In this document: piece by piece, positions 46,809 through 57,556 of the stretch
Position numbering within the stretch: the stretch's first letter is position 1
Layout: each line of letters begins with the position of its first letter
Assembly: GCA_014802325.1 (NCBI GenBank)
Contig: JAAVCK010000021.1
Span: 1-64,000, forward strand
Source of the DNA: Bacteroides sp.
Lineage (GTDB): Bacteria; Bacteroidota; Bacteroidia; Bacteroidales; Muribaculaceae
Length of the DNA: 64,000 bases
Reading direction: 5' to 3'
The notes under the pieces: model-generated
The model's database searches: none
The model's input: the letters and a program-made list of their open reading frames with translations, nothing else
What the model was told of the DNA's origin: nothing
Program-made: the position numbers and the translations under genes

Positions 46809-47755
46809 AGCAGCTCAGGCGATCGGTCACCGATTCCATAAAGCCTCTGTTAAGTGAAAGGGTCATTATTGCCGATGCTCCATATTACGAAAATATTGGA
46901 GACGTGCTTATATGGCGAGGCGCAACGGATTTCCTTCAAGAAAATGATATAAAACTCCTGAATACCTACGGAGCGGGGTTCTTCCCCTTCCCTACTCTTG
47001 ATAAAGACGTCACAATCTTACTGACGGGGGGAGGCAACTTCGGAGACCTATGGCGTGATTTTCAGGAATATCGACTTGAAATCATTGCCCGATATTCCGG
47101 GAATAGGATTGTCATGCTTCCGCAATCAGTATGCTTTCAGGATAAGGGCTTGATCGAAAAAGACGCTGACCTGATGGCCCGGCATCCCGACCTGCATCTC
47201 TTTGCCCGTGATCAGGCAAGCTACGACATTCTGTCAAGACACTTCAGCCGAAATCATATCTATCTTGCACCTGATATGGCATTCTGCATCGACTCCCTGC
47301 TTTTGGAGCAGCATCGGAATCATGAGGAGGAGAAGACTCTTTTTCTACTTCGATCCGATAAAGAACTTCCCGAGGGCACGCCGCGGGCTTTGCAAGAGGC
47401 CGATGTGACATCTGATTGGCCTAAGCCTGCGAATCTTGATTTATTAATACGAAATCTCAAGAGAGGGCGGAGAATCTCAAGAGAGCTGCGACGCCGCGGC
47501 ATTCGCCTGAGACCTCTTGACAGTGTAATCGGATTTTTTGGCAACAGATTCATCCGCGATTCTTTGACCGGACGGGGGTGTGAGTTCCTGCGACCATTCT
47601 CGCGCATTGTCACCACACGTCTTCACACTATGATTCTGTCAGTACTTCTCCACAAGCCAGTGGAATATATTGACAATACCTATGGCAAATTATCAGCCTT
47701 TGCCGCGACTTGGCTTCACGATCTACCTGAGGTAAAAGCCTATGGAAGAGATTAA
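46781..47755 (+). CDS. Polysaccharide pyruvyl transferase family protein
   Basis: YYENIGDVLIWRGATDFL...LTGGGNFGDLW...VTTRLHTMILSVLLHKPV. Confidence 0.9.
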   Translation: MATTFDEKIKQLRRSVTDSIKPLLSERVIIADAPYYENIGDVLIWRGATDFLQENDIKLLNTYGAGFFPFPTLDKDVTILLTGGGNFGDLWRDFQEYRLEIIARYSGNRIVMLPQSVCFQDKGLIEKDADLMARHPDLHLFARDQASYDILSRHFSRNHIYLAPDMAFCIDSLLLEQHRNHEEEKTLFLLRSDKELPEGTPRALQEADVTSDWPKPANLDLLIRNLKRGRRISRELRRRGIRLRPLDSVIGFFGNRFIRDSLTGRGCEFLRPFSRIVTTRLHTMILSVLLHKPVEYIDNTYGKLSAFAATWLHDLPEVKAYGRD

Positions 47756-48713
47756 AGTATCCGTAATCATTCCAATTTTCGGCGTGGAGCCGTATATTGA
47801 GAGATGCGCACGCTCTCTGCTGGGACAGACTATGCGTAGCGGCATCGAATTTATATTCGTCGATGACTGTACCCCCGACAGGAGTATTGAGATCCTGCGT
47901 AAAACTCTTAAAGAATATCCCGAACGATATGCTCAGGTAACGATACTGACTCATTCCGCCAATAAAGGATTGGCCGCTGCACGCAAAACCGGAGTTAGCG
48001 CCGCAAGGGGAGAATACATCATTCATTGCGACAGCGATGACTGGGTGGAGCCGGATATGTGCTGGCTTATGTATCAAGAGGCGAAACTCACCGACTCCGA
48101 CATTGTGGTCTGCAACTATATAAATGAATACGAAGGCTCTTCCGAGACTGTGATTCAGGATTTTAACCCTTCCAAGCGTAATCAGATTATTGATTTGCTG
48201 AATTGGCGAATGCATTGCATGGTATGGCTGAGGATATTCCGCCGCTCATTTTATGTTACATTCGCAATGGACACCCCGAATATCAACCGTGGCGAAGATT
48301 TCCCGGTTTCGTTACTTGCGCACGTGCTGAGCTCGCGCGTGAGCTATTTAAGGGCGCCGCTATATCACTATAACCGTACAAATCAAGAATCAATGACTCA
48401 GCGTCACACCCGGAAGGATTATGACGATGCCGTGGAGTCGTGGAGCTATATCAGAGACTTTATCACCTCTTTGCCCGAGGATAAAGAGGTGAGGTCCGCC
48501 CTAAACCGTCAGCTTTCCAGAGTCAGGAACAAAATGCTGAGGTACAAGGAGATTTATGACATGACACGGTGGCGAACCTTATGGCCTGAACTGAAACTTG
48601 AGGATTGCAGAAACTTTCGGTCAAAGGTATTGGTGGCAATGGCGCGATTGAGAATGGATTTTATATTGAGGTTATTGCTTAAAGACAATGCCTCCGGCAT
48701 AAATCAGTTTTAG
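47742..48713 (+). CDS. Glycosyltransferase family 2
   Basis: VSVIIPIFGVEPYIERCARSLLGQTM; CDSDDWVE. Confidence 0.93.
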   Translation: MEEIKVSVIIPIFGVEPYIERCARSLLGQTMRSGIEFIFVDDCTPDRSIEILRKTLKEYPERYAQVTILTHSANKGLAAARKTGVSAARGEYIIHCDSDDWVEPDMCWLMYQEAKLTDSDIVVCNYINEYEGSSETVIQDFNPSKRNQIIDLLNWRMHCMVWLRIFRRSFYVTFAMDTPNINRGEDFPVSLLAHVLSSRVSYLRAPLYHYNRTNQESMTQRHTRKDYDDAVESWSYIRDFITSLPEDKEVRSALNRQLSRVRNKMLRYKEIYDMTRWRTLWPELKLEDCRNFRSKVLVAMARLRMDFILRLLLKDNASGINQF

Positions 48714-48714
48714 A

Positions 48715-49728
48715 ATGGAAAATATTGCTATATCAGTGATTGTCCCGGTGTATGGCGTTGAAAAATTCATCGAAAGGTGTGCGCGCTCAATTTTCGGGCA
48801 GACCATGACCGACGGGGTGGAATTTATCTTTGTGAATGACTGCGCGACAGACCGCAGCCTCGAAGTGCTGACAGCCATTATTGATGAATATCCGCCTCTC
48901 AGTTCGCAAATAAAAATAATAAATCATCTCTGCAACCGAGGTCTTGCAGCTGCCCGCAAGACGGGTCTCGAAGCTGCCCGGGGTGAATATATTCTCAATC
49001 TGGACAGCGATGACTATTTTGAGCGTGATATGCTTGAGGTGATGTATAAGGCAGCCAAGGATACGAATGCCGACGTTGTTGTGTCAGACTATTTTATGAC
49101 AACCAAAAAAGGGGATCGATATCAGGAATGCCCCCTCTACGACACCAGGGAAGCTATCTTAAGGAGTATCATAACTCCTTGGCGATATGGTAACAAAACA
49201 ATAGGGCCAAGCGTATGGAACAAACTCATCAGGAGAAATCTCTACACTGACCACAGCATAATCCCAATCGAGGGAATAAACTATGGTGAGGATTTCATCA
49301 TATCCATGCAGATTTTGTATTATGCGGACGTAATCACAAAAGTTGACCGTGCATTCGTGCATTACAATAAGCTGAATTCCGACTCATATACTCAAGATAA
49401 GTCGGCCTCGAATTGCCGCCAGAGATTGAAAGCAACAGAAACCGTGGCCGGCTTCCTTGCCCGGAAAGGATGTGTATTTGACGAGGAGTTTGACGAACGG
49501 AGATTCTGTGAAAAAATGATTGCCGTAACCAATTGCGATTCAGCCGATCTCGGGGAGTTTCTCCCGATGTATCCGTGGCTCGATTATGAGAAACACAAGC
49601 AGCTTATAGCGCGACACTGGCGGCTTCCCTATAAATTCGCGCTGCAAGGCGACAGGACGATGTTCGTTTTCCTGCGCAATCTGCTATTACCAATCCGAAG
49701 AATATATCGATTCATATATGACCGCTGA
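48715..49728 (+). CDS. Glycosyltransferase family 2
   Basis: ISVIVPVYGVEKFIERCARSIFGQTMTDGVEFIFVNDC; LDSDDYFE. Confidence 0.93.
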   Translation: MENIAISVIVPVYGVEKFIERCARSIFGQTMTDGVEFIFVNDCATDRSLEVLTAIIDEYPPLSSQIKIINHLCNRGLAAARKTGLEAARGEYILNLDSDDYFERDMLEVMYKAAKDTNADVVVSDYFMTTKKGDRYQECPLYDTREAILRSIITPWRYGNKTIGPSVWNKLIRRNLYTDHSIIPIEGINYGEDFIISMQILYYADVITKVDRAFVHYNKLNSDSYTQDKSASNCRQRLKATETVAGFLARKGCVFDEEFDERRFCEKMIAVTNCDSADLGEFLPMYPWLDYEKHKQLIARHWRLPYKFALQGDRTMFVFLRNLLLPIRRIYRFIYDR

Positions 49729-50725
49729 ACCTAATATATCAGTTCTTGTACCTGTCTACATGGTTGAGCGCCACATCGGCCGTTGCGTCCGCTCTCTTTT
49801 CGAACAGACGATGACCGATGGAGTGGAATATATTTTCGTTAATGACTCCACCAAAGATCGGAGCATGGATATTCTCCTTGAGCTTCTGGCCCGATACCCT
49901 TCCAGACAGTCACAGGTAAGGGTGATAAACCACCGAGAGAATTTGGGACTTGCCGCGGCAAGGATTACTGCACTCGATCTTGCCAGAGGAGAATATGTGA
50001 TAAATCTTGACAGCGATGATTTCTTCGAACATGATATGCTCGAATGTATGTATGACGCCGCAAAGAGAAATAATGCTGATGTCGTCGTCGCGGATTATTA
50101 TTTGTACTACAAAAGGCGGGAAATATATATTTTCTGTCATATCGACAGTGATAAGGACCGGCTTGTCGGAAATCTCATTTGCGATAATGGAGGGTGCGGG
50201 CGAATGGTATGGAATAAATTGATAAAACGCGACTTATATGAGAAATATTCCGTGAGACCTTTGCCCGGCTTGAATATCGGAGAAGATATGATAGTGACTG
50301 CACGGCTCTTATTTCATGCCGCTTCGATATGCAAGGTTGACAGGGCGTTCGCCCACTATAACAAAAGCAATCTCGACACCTACACTTCCTCCCCCCGATA
50401 TCAGGAAATATTGAAGCGCTTCATTGTATGCGATTTTCTATCGGATTTTTTCGGCGGGCAGTCGCGTGAAATATCAGAAGCCATCAATCGTCATCGCTTC
50501 CAGATCAAAGCCTTGGCTCTTACCTACTCACCCCGCGGGACTCAACATCAGGTTCTTTCCTATCATCCTCAACTGACGTATGATAAATATTATCAGGAGC
50601 TGGCGTGGTATTGGCGATTTCCGCTAAGATTAGGATTCAACGGCTACCTGAGGTCCTTTAACGTGATCAGATACATACTCTTTAAATTCCGGACAATATA
50701 TCGATATTGTCGCGACTTACGCTAA
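49718..50725 (+). CDS. Glycosyltransferase family 2
   Basis: ISVLVPVYMVERHIGRCVRSLFEQTMTDGVEYIFVNDS; LDSDDFFE. Confidence 0.93.
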   Translation: MTAEPNISVLVPVYMVERHIGRCVRSLFEQTMTDGVEYIFVNDSTKDRSMDILLELLARYPSRQSQVRVINHRENLGLAAARITALDLARGEYVINLDSDDFFEHDMLECMYDAAKRNNADVVVADYYLYYKRREIYIFCHIDSDKDRLVGNLICDNGGCGRMVWNKLIKRDLYEKYSVRPLPGLNIGEDMIVTARLLFHAASICKVDRAFAHYNKSNLDTYTSSPRYQEILKRFIVCDFLSDFFGGQSREISEAINRHRFQIKALALTYSPRGTQHQVLSYHPQLTYDKYYQELAWYWRFPLRLGFNGYLRSFNVIRYILFKFRTIYRYCRDLR

Positions 50726-50830
50726 CCCTATATGACATCATTATCCTGACTTATGCCTGTTCACCGGTGACCGGAATGTCAGATCGAGAAAACAATCTTC
50801 ATTTCTTCGGTCTAAGAAACGCACTATGAG

Positions 50831-52111
50831 ATGACCCCAATCGTAAGCATGACTTTAATGAGCATCAAGCGGTTACTGATCTTGATTTTCCCGGTCAGCG
50901 TAATCGTTGATTTGATATCAGGCTTTTGCACTGTTCAGCTCCACACATACATACCCATAGGTCAGGCTTACAGGTTCATCATAATGGCTGCTATAATATA
51001 TATGCTGCTAAAAAGAGCAAGACCCTTGCTCGCATGGATGATACTGTGCCCGATTTCGTTCTTCTTACTTGCATCTTCTTTCTGGATAATTATACACGGA
51101 TTTGAACCTGACAACGGTTTCAGCCCTGCAATAGAGATCGAGAGTTTCAGCAAGATCCTATATTTCATGCTCGTTATCACATTCTTTATTTTATATCGTG
51201 AAGAAATCGGATTGCTTGATCCGCTGAAGATAATTTCAAATTACGGAATGATAATTTCTTCGGCCGTGCTTATTTCGTTCCTGACCGGATTCGGAAACAG
51301 CACCTACGGGACTGACTATGGATTCGGCTCCAAGAGCTATTTCAAGGCGGGAAATGATCTTGGATTAACAATCCTGTACTCTGCGGTAGTAAGTAGTCTA
51401 TATATGATTTCGGGTTTCGATTGGAAACGCATGGTCAAGCTACTGATTATCTCATCAGCTGTCATTTTGATCGGAAGCCGTGTAGGCCTTGTAGGAATTT
51501 TACTTTGGCTCACCATACTGGTGTGTTACATTGTGTTTATCTATCGACCCGCTGACCGCAGGATACGCCGACGATTCCGTCATTATAGACCGATAATCTT
51601 CACATGCTACATTCTCAGCGTGAGCGGAGTGATTTATTATCTGCTGTCAGTTTTCGACAGCTACATGCTGTTCAAGTACACAAGCGTCGGCCTGCGTACC
51701 GCGCGCAGCCTTCTTACTGATCCTGCGGAGGTGTACATCAGCAAATTCGAATGGTATGAAGCGGTATTCGGCAAAGGCATGGCGGCCCTCTATTATTTCG
51801 TTGCACATTCAGTCAGATTTCGGGCCGACTACCGCATGGTGGAAGCTGATTTTCACGAATTGCTTGGCGGTTACGGCATCATCGGATTTATCTTGATCCT
51901 CTCGCCGTTTGTCTACTTCATGTTTAAGGCTCTGACACGATACTTTTCACATCCCGATTTCACACTCTTCGCTATACTTTTCGTGACCGGATCTTTTCTT
52001 GCCGTGGCCTTCACGGCAGGACACTGCCTCCGCAACCCGATGGTCGCACCAATCTACGCCTACATCGTATCTCAATTGTATTATGGGAAAGAACGTCCTG
52101 TTGATAAATAA
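50831..52111 (+). CDS. O-antigen polymerase/ligase-like membrane protein (Wzy candidate)
   Basis: Polytopic ORF in polysaccharide locus; large loop and FHELLGGYGIIGFILI motif common in Wzy/WaaL proteins. Confidence 0.65.
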   Translation: MTPIVSMTLMSIKRLLILIFPVSVIVDLISGFCTVQLHTYIPIGQAYRFIIMAAIIYMLLKRARPLLAWMILCPISFFLLASSFWIIIHGFEPDNGFSPAIEIESFSKILYFMLVITFFILYREEIGLLDPLKIISNYGMIISSAVLISFLTGFGNSTYGTDYGFGSKSYFKAGNDLGLTILYSAVVSSLYMISGFDWKRMVKLLIISSAVILIGSRVGLVGILLWLTILVCYIVFIYRPADRRIRRRFRHYRPIIFTCYILSVSGVIYYLLSVFDSYMLFKYTSVGLRTARSLLTDPAEVYISKFEWYEAVFGKGMAALYYFVAHSVRFRADYRMVEADFHELLGGYGIIGFILILSPFVYFMFKALTRYFSHPDFTLFAILFVTGSFLAVAFTAGHCLRNPMVAPIYAYIVSQLYYGKERPVDK

Positions 52112-53144
52112 CGGCTATCCTTCTGAGCGGCATCCCCAATACACTACTTACATCAGGAGCATTGAGGATTGCCTCATCGCTTCGGGCCTGAATGTCGAAA
52201 AGCTGGTAATCAGATACGACCGTCACATCACGCCCCTGTATAAACTCTACAAATATTTCCTATTCTGGATTAAGTGCCTCACAATCCGTACCGACTGCGA
52301 CACCATCTACATCAACCATCTGCCATTTGCATTGCCAATAATCCTTAACCCCTCGTTAGCTCGTAAAAAGCTGATAGTCCATTGGCATGGCAATGACCTT
52401 GCAGGCTACAACAAGTTCGTAAAATTTGCCTCCCGGTTTCTCGGCCGGTTCGTCTCCAAGGCTCACAATATCGTACCGTCACTTTATTCCGGCCAAGAAC
52501 TGACGGCTCGCTACGGTAATCACGGTCTGCGCGTTTCGGTGAGCCCGAGCGGTGGAGTAGACATATCAAATTTTTCTCCCGCCAAGACTATCCGGAAAAA
52601 GTTTGTGATCAGTTATGCGAGTGAACTGAAAAGAGAGAAAGGCATCGGCATATTCCTCTATCTGATCAACAACAGGAAGGAGATCGAGCGGCTTACAGGG
52701 CGCTCCATTGAATTTCACTACGTCAAATATGGCTCCGAACTCGCCGGCTATCTTCCCGTGCTCGATCAGTATGATAAAAATATAGTGAAAGGCTTCGACA
52801 AGATGCTGAAAGATGATGTGCCGGCATTTCTGAATTCTACCGATCTGCTTGTTTTTCCTTCACTCCGCGACAGCCTCGGATTAACGGCTCTCGAAGCTAT
52901 GAGTTGCGGAGTGCCGGTCGTGGCTCACAATATCTGTGCTTTCCCCGAATATATAAAGTCAGGAGTATCAGGTGAACTCGTAGAGTTAAAAGACTCTGAA
53001 AGTGAGCAAAACAGGGAGTTTTTGGACATGGTGGTGAAAGTTGTCAATAATAGAGATTCCTATACCCCAAGACAGATAGTTGAGGCTAACTATTCGCGAG
53101 CCTCGGTGATTTCTTTTTACCGTAAATTATTTGAAACCTTATGA
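52083..53144 (+). CDS. Glycosyltransferase family 4 (GT-B)
   Basis: VLLINNGYPSERHPQY; VFPSLRDSLGLTALEAMSCGVPVVAHN. Confidence 0.93.
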   Translation: MGKNVLLINNGYPSERHPQYTTYIRSIEDCLIASGLNVEKLVIRYDRHITPLYKLYKYFLFWIKCLTIRTDCDTIYINHLPFALPIILNPSLARKKLIVHWHGNDLAGYNKFVKFASRFLGRFVSKAHNIVPSLYSGQELTARYGNHGLRVSVSPSGGVDISNFSPAKTIRKKFVISYASELKREKGIGIFLYLINNRKEIERLTGRSIEFHYVKYGSELAGYLPVLDQYDKNIVKGFDKMLKDDVPAFLNSTDLLVFPSLRDSLGLTALEAMSCGVPVVAHNICAFPEYIKSGVSGELVELKDSESEQNREFLDMVVKVVNNRDSYTPRQIVEANYSRASVISFYRKLFETL

Positions 53145-54352
53145 ACCAAGCAGTAGTGTCGCTTTCGAAACTTCAAAAATACTGCGAGGCGGAGGATTTC
53201 AAGGGTTGGGATCCATTCGATGGACTCAATTCGCGGATATTCAATGCCCTGCCTATGCTGAAAAGGTCAGCGCTATGCCGCTTGATTATGATACAGCTGT
53301 TCAAGCGGAATCCCGTTAATCTAAGGAGAATCGCTGCAGTACCCAAGCAGTATAATCCCAAAGCTATCGCATTATTTCTTTCAGGCTATTGCAATCTTTA
53401 TCATGCGATTGAATCGGCACCGGAACTGCAAAATGCTTTCGGGCAAAAACAGACAGTGAGATTAACGATTGACAGACTTGCGCGCCTATTGCTGTCGCTA
53501 CGTTCGAAAGGCGACTATCACGGTGCCTGCTGGGGCTATAACTTCGACTGGCAGTCAAGAAGGGCATTCCTTTTTCCGGCTCATACTCCTGTGGTAGTAG
53601 TCACGGCATTCAGCGCATCGGCCCTTTTCGATGCCTATGAAATAACGGGTGAGAAGGAATATCTCGATGTGGCTTTGTCGTCAGCGCGATTTGTAATCGA
53701 CGACCTTCACCGCACTCCTTTCGGGCGCGGGTTTCTGTTCTCCTACTCCCCGCTCCCCGGAAATGATACGGTATTCAATGCCTCCCTCCTCGGAGTAAAG
53801 ATTCTATGCCTCTGCTATAAATATACCGGAAATCCCGAATACCGCCACATTGCCTCGCAGGTAGTGCAAGCCGCGTGTGATGGTCAACGTCCTGACGGAG
53901 GATGGGTGTATGGATTGCGTCCCGTGCAGTCTTGGATCGATTCATTCCATACAGGCTATAACCTTGACGCTTTGAATACTTACAGGACTCTGACGGGCGA
54001 CAGAACGTTTGACTCCAACATTGAGAGAGGATTGGATTTCTATATCAATAATTTCTTCAAGGAGGATGGAACTCCAAAGTATTATCATGACAGGACTTAT
54101 CCGATAGACATTCACTCACCCGCCCAACTATTGGTGACACTTTCCAATATGAATCAACTGTCTCGTTACTGCTGCCTGGCGGACAAGATAGTGGACTGGA
54201 CTATCAGGAACATGCAGGATAAGAAAGGATATTTTTACTACCAGATAAAACCGCTTATAAGTAGTAAAATCTCATATATGAGATGGAGTAATGCATTTAT
54301 GTTTAACGCATTATCTAATTACGTCAAAAAATATTATTGTAATAACGAATAG
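53141..54352 (+). CDS. (alpha/alpha)6-barrel-like protein of polysaccharide locus, function unknown
   Basis: Repeated helical hairpins with ALFDAYEITGEKEYLDVALSSARFVIDDL...YRTLTGDRTFDSNIERGLDFYI; six-hairpin glycosidase-like. Confidence 0.6.
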   Translation: MNQAVVSLSKLQKYCEAEDFKGWDPFDGLNSRIFNALPMLKRSALCRLIMIQLFKRNPVNLRRIAAVPKQYNPKAIALFLSGYCNLYHAIESAPELQNAFGQKQTVRLTIDRLARLLLSLRSKGDYHGACWGYNFDWQSRRAFLFPAHTPVVVVTAFSASALFDAYEITGEKEYLDVALSSARFVIDDLHRTPFGRGFLFSYSPLPGNDTVFNASLLGVKILCLCYKYTGNPEYRHIASQVVQAACDGQRPDGGWVYGLRPVQSWIDSFHTGYNLDALNTYRTLTGDRTFDSNIERGLDFYINNFFKEDGTPKYYHDRTYPIDIHSPAQLLVTLSNMNQLSRYCCLADKIVDWTIRNMQDKKGYFYYQIKPLISSKISYMRWSNAFMFNALSNYVKKYYCNNE

Positions 54353-54461
54353 TGTGAATCTAATCTGGCGAAAAGTCAACATATTGAACTGATTTTACTC
54401 CAATCACGCCGGGTGTCGAAATTATTGCTTATATTTGTAGTCGTAACCGATATACAACCCG

Positions 54462-55457
54462 ATGATCACTATTCAGGAAAACTTATCGCTCGCCCCGCTC
54501 CACACCATGGGGCTTGACGTGAGATGCCGACGGTATATTAAATTCAATAATGCCGCCGACCTCAGCCGTGTGCGCACAATGCTGTCGCCCGACGAGCCTC
54601 TGCTCATAATGGGTGCCGGCAGCAACCTTCTTTTCACCAAGGATTTCGACGGCACGATTCTGTACCCCGACATCAGATATATAAAATTCTCAGGATGCGA
54701 CGTCACAGCCGGTGCAGGCGTAACGATGGACCACCTTATTAAGGAGGCCTGCCATCGCGGACTATGGGGTATGGAAAACCTGTCGGGAATTCCCGGCACG
54801 GTGGGAGCATCGGTAGTGCAGAATGTGGGGGCCTACGGAGTAGAGGCCGGCGACCTTGTCAAGACGGTGTATCTCTACGATCTCGCAACAGGATTTCATG
54901 AGCGCATGGAGGCGGACGACTGCAAGTTTGGCTACCGCGACTCGGTATTCAAGCACCTCACGGGCAAGGTGATACTCGGTGTCACCTATCGCCTGTCGCC
55001 CTACGCCAACCCCCGTCTCGACTACGGAAATCTGCGCCAAATGGTGAGCGATATACCCATGCTTCGCCCCATAGACGTGAGGCGCACCGTAATGGAAGTG
55101 CGCGACTCCAAGCTACCGCGACCCGAGATCACAGGCAGCGCCGGAAGTTTTTTCAAGAATCCGGTCATATCCCGCGAAGATTTCGAGGCGCTGAAAACCC
55201 GCTTGGGTAATGACACGATACCGCATTTCGACCAACCCGACGGCATAAAGATTCCCGCAGCGTGGCTCATAGATAAGGCCGGCTGCAAGGGCATGACCTC
55301 AGGCGGTGCCTCCGTATGGCAGAGTCAGCCGCTCGTGATAGTCAATGCCGATGGCAACGCGACACCCTCCGATATTCTCGACCTCGAAAAAGCCGTGGTG
55401 AAAGCCGTGGAAGAATTCAGCGGTATCACCCTTATTCCCGAAGTTCAACACATCTAA
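54462..55457 (+). CDS. murB: UDP-N-acetylenolpyruvoylglucosamine reductase
   Basis: LLIMGAGSNLLFTKDFDGTIL; NLSGIPGTVGASVVQNVGAYG; GSAGSFFKNPVI. Confidence 0.96.
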   Translation: MITIQENLSLAPLHTMGLDVRCRRYIKFNNAADLSRVRTMLSPDEPLLIMGAGSNLLFTKDFDGTILYPDIRYIKFSGCDVTAGAGVTMDHLIKEACHRGLWGMENLSGIPGTVGASVVQNVGAYGVEAGDLVKTVYLYDLATGFHERMEADDCKFGYRDSVFKHLTGKVILGVTYRLSPYANPRLDYGNLRQMVSDIPMLRPIDVRRTVMEVRDSKLPRPEITGSAGSFFKNPVISREDFEALKTRLGNDTIPHFDQPDGIKIPAAWLIDKAGCKGMTSGGASVWQSQPLVIVNADGNATPSDILDLEKAVVKAVEEFSGITLIPEVQHI

Positions 55458-55473
55458 TATATAATCACAGAAA

Positions 55474-56784
55474 TTGAGCACCTACATAATTGAAGGCGGT
55501 CATCGCCTCCACGGTTCCATCCAGCCTCAGGGCGCAAAAAACGAAGCTCTTCAGGTGATAAGCGCAACGCTCCTCACCCCCGAGCCCGTAATCATCCATA
55601 ACGTCCCCGACATTCTTGATGTCACCAACCTCATAGGCCTGCTCGTGGCGATGGGTGTGAAAGTGGAGAAATTGGCTCCGGGCAGTTACCGCTTTCAGGC
55701 CGACGATCTTAACGAAGAATATATATCGAGCACTGACTTCGTGGCCCGCTGCGCATCGCTTCGCGGCTCGGTGCTGGTGGTGGGTCCGCTGCTGGCCCGC
55801 ACCGGTCAGGCTTATTTTGCCAAACCGGGCGGCGACAAGATCGGACGCCGCCGAGTGGACACCCACATAGCCGGATTCATAAAACTCGGAGCTATGATAT
55901 GCTACAACGAGGAGCGTCAGGCCTACTATCTTGTGGCCGTCAATCATCTTAAAGGATGCTATATGCTTCTCGACGAGGCCTCGGTGACCGGTACGGCCAA
56001 CATCATCATGGCTGCCGCCACAGCCGAAGGCGTCACTACTATCTACAATGCTGCTTGCGAGCCGTATATTCAGCAGCTCTGCCGCATGCTGGGCCGTATG
56101 GGTGTGAAGATCGAGGGCATCGGCAGCAATCTGCTCCGCATCCACGGCACTGACCGCCTGCACGGCACCGAGCACACCGTGCTCCCCGACATGATAGAGG
56201 TAGGTTCGTTTATAGGCATGGCCGCGCTTACGGGTAGCGATCTTACCATCACCGACGTATCGCCCGAAAATCTCGGTATAATTCCCGATGCATTCCGCCG
56301 TCTGGGCATAAACCTCACAGTGACCGACAGCGATATCATTGTGCCCGCGCAGGACACCTACGAAATCGAAAACAATCTTGACGGATCTATTCCCACCATA
56401 GCCGACGCCCCGTGGCCCGGCCTGACGCCCGACCTGCTCAGTGTGCTCCTTGTCACAGCCACGCAATGCAAGGGCAGTGTGCTCGTACACCAGAAAATGT
56501 TTGAGTCACGTCTGTTTTTTGTAGACCGGCTTATCGACATGGGCGCGCAGATCATGCTCTGCGACCCTCACCGCGCCGTTGTGATAGGTCTCGACCACCG
56601 TTTTCCCCTGAGAGCCAACCGAATGCTGTCGCCCGACATACGTGCCGGTATAGCCATGCTCATAGCCGCCATGTCGGCCAACGGCGTAAGCCAGATCGAC
56701 AACATTGACCAGATAGATCGCGGATATCAATCGATAGATACCCGACTTAACTCGATAGGTGCCTGCATCCACCGCCGCGATTAA
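55474..56784 (+). CDS. murA: UDP-N-acetylglucosamine 1-carboxyvinyltransferase
   Basis: GGHRLHGSIQPQGAKNEALQVISATLLTPE; DIRAGIAMLIAAMSANG; TTG start. Confidence 0.96.
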   Translation: MSTYIIEGGHRLHGSIQPQGAKNEALQVISATLLTPEPVIIHNVPDILDVTNLIGLLVAMGVKVEKLAPGSYRFQADDLNEEYISSTDFVARCASLRGSVLVVGPLLARTGQAYFAKPGGDKIGRRRVDTHIAGFIKLGAMICYNEERQAYYLVAVNHLKGCYMLLDEASVTGTANIIMAAATAEGVTTIYNAACEPYIQQLCRMLGRMGVKIEGIGSNLLRIHGTDRLHGTEHTVLPDMIEVGSFIGMAALTGSDLTITDVSPENLGIIPDAFRRLGINLTVTDSDIIVPAQDTYEIENNLDGSIPTIADAPWPGLTPDLLSVLLVTATQCKGSVLVHQKMFESRLFFVDRLIDMGAQIMLCDPHRAVVIGLDHRFPLRANRMLSPDIRAGIAMLIAAMSANGVSQIDNIDQIDRGYQSIDTRLNSIGACIHRRD

Positions 56785-56830
56785 CATATTGTAAGTCTGC
56801 ACATATCATTCTTACAAATAACGTTAAATA

Positions 56831-56866
56831 CCCGCCCCGCGATTAAACTTTAAGTCGCGGGGCGGG
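56831..56866 (+). terminator. Hairpin after murA
   Basis: CCCGCCCCGCGA...TCGCGGGGCGGG perfect 12-bp stem. Confidence 0.65.
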
Positions 56867-56962
56867 TCATATCTACGTAAGCCGCCCGAAAGGAGGCCTG
56901 CGAAACCGAAAACGATAAAAAATAAAAACTGAAAATATAAACTTCTAAAAACTGAAAGAATT

Positions 56963-57484
56963 ATGAAAAAGACTATTTTAAGCCTCGCTGTATTATTTGC
57001 AACCTCATTCTCGTTCTCAGCCTTAGCTCAGGCTACCGCCGAAGGTGCTTCCTGCTCCGGCGACAAGACCGAATGCTGCGAGACCGTTCTCTTCGAGGGT
57101 ATTACCCTCACCCCCGACCAGCAGACCAAGATTCAGGAGCTCAACGCTTCGCGTGCTCAGGCTGCTAAGGTAAAGAAAGAAGCTGCAAAGCAGAAAAAGG
57201 AAGCTGCCAAAGCCGACCGCAAGGCTAAAGCCGAAGCCAAGAAGGCCGACCGCAAGGACTATCTCAATAGCGTAAAGAGCGTGCTCACTCCCGACCAGTA
57301 TGTCATCTTCCTCGAAAATGCCTACGTCAACGCTCCCGCCCGCATGGGCAAGCCTGACGGCAAGATTGGCAAAGCCCCCAAAGGCGACATGAAAGCATTC
57401 GGTGGCAAAAAAGGCAAGATGGTAGGCAAAAATGGTAAAATCGAAAGCCGCATGAAAGCCAAGGCCGAAGCCGAAAACAAGTAA
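56963..57484 (+). CDS. Secreted Lys/Ala-rich protein (CpxP/Spy-like LTPDQ repeats)
   Basis: Signal peptide; two LTPDQ motifs; highly basic coiled segment. Confidence 0.65.
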   Translation: MKKTILSLAVLFATSFSFSALAQATAEGASCSGDKTECCETVLFEGITLTPDQQTKIQELNASRAQAAKVKKEAAKQKKEAAKADRKAKAEAKKADRKDYLNSVKSVLTPDQYVIFLENAYVNAPARMGKPDGKIGKAPKGDMKAFGGKKGKMVGKNGKIESRMKAKAEAENK

Positions 57485-57518
57485 ACATACATCCTTTATA
57501 CAATCTCTCTCTTTTAAT

Positions 57519-57556
57519 AGCGGAGCTACCCCCCTCATCCGGGCGGCAGCTCCGCT
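57519..57556 (+). terminator. Hairpin after Lys-rich gene
   Basis: AGCGGAGCT...AGCTCCGCT. Confidence 0.55.

Noticed and set aside
47742-50725. Assembly artefact duplicating one GT2 gene
   Set aside because: The three genes share motifs but differ substantially along their lengths, so they are diverged paralogues.
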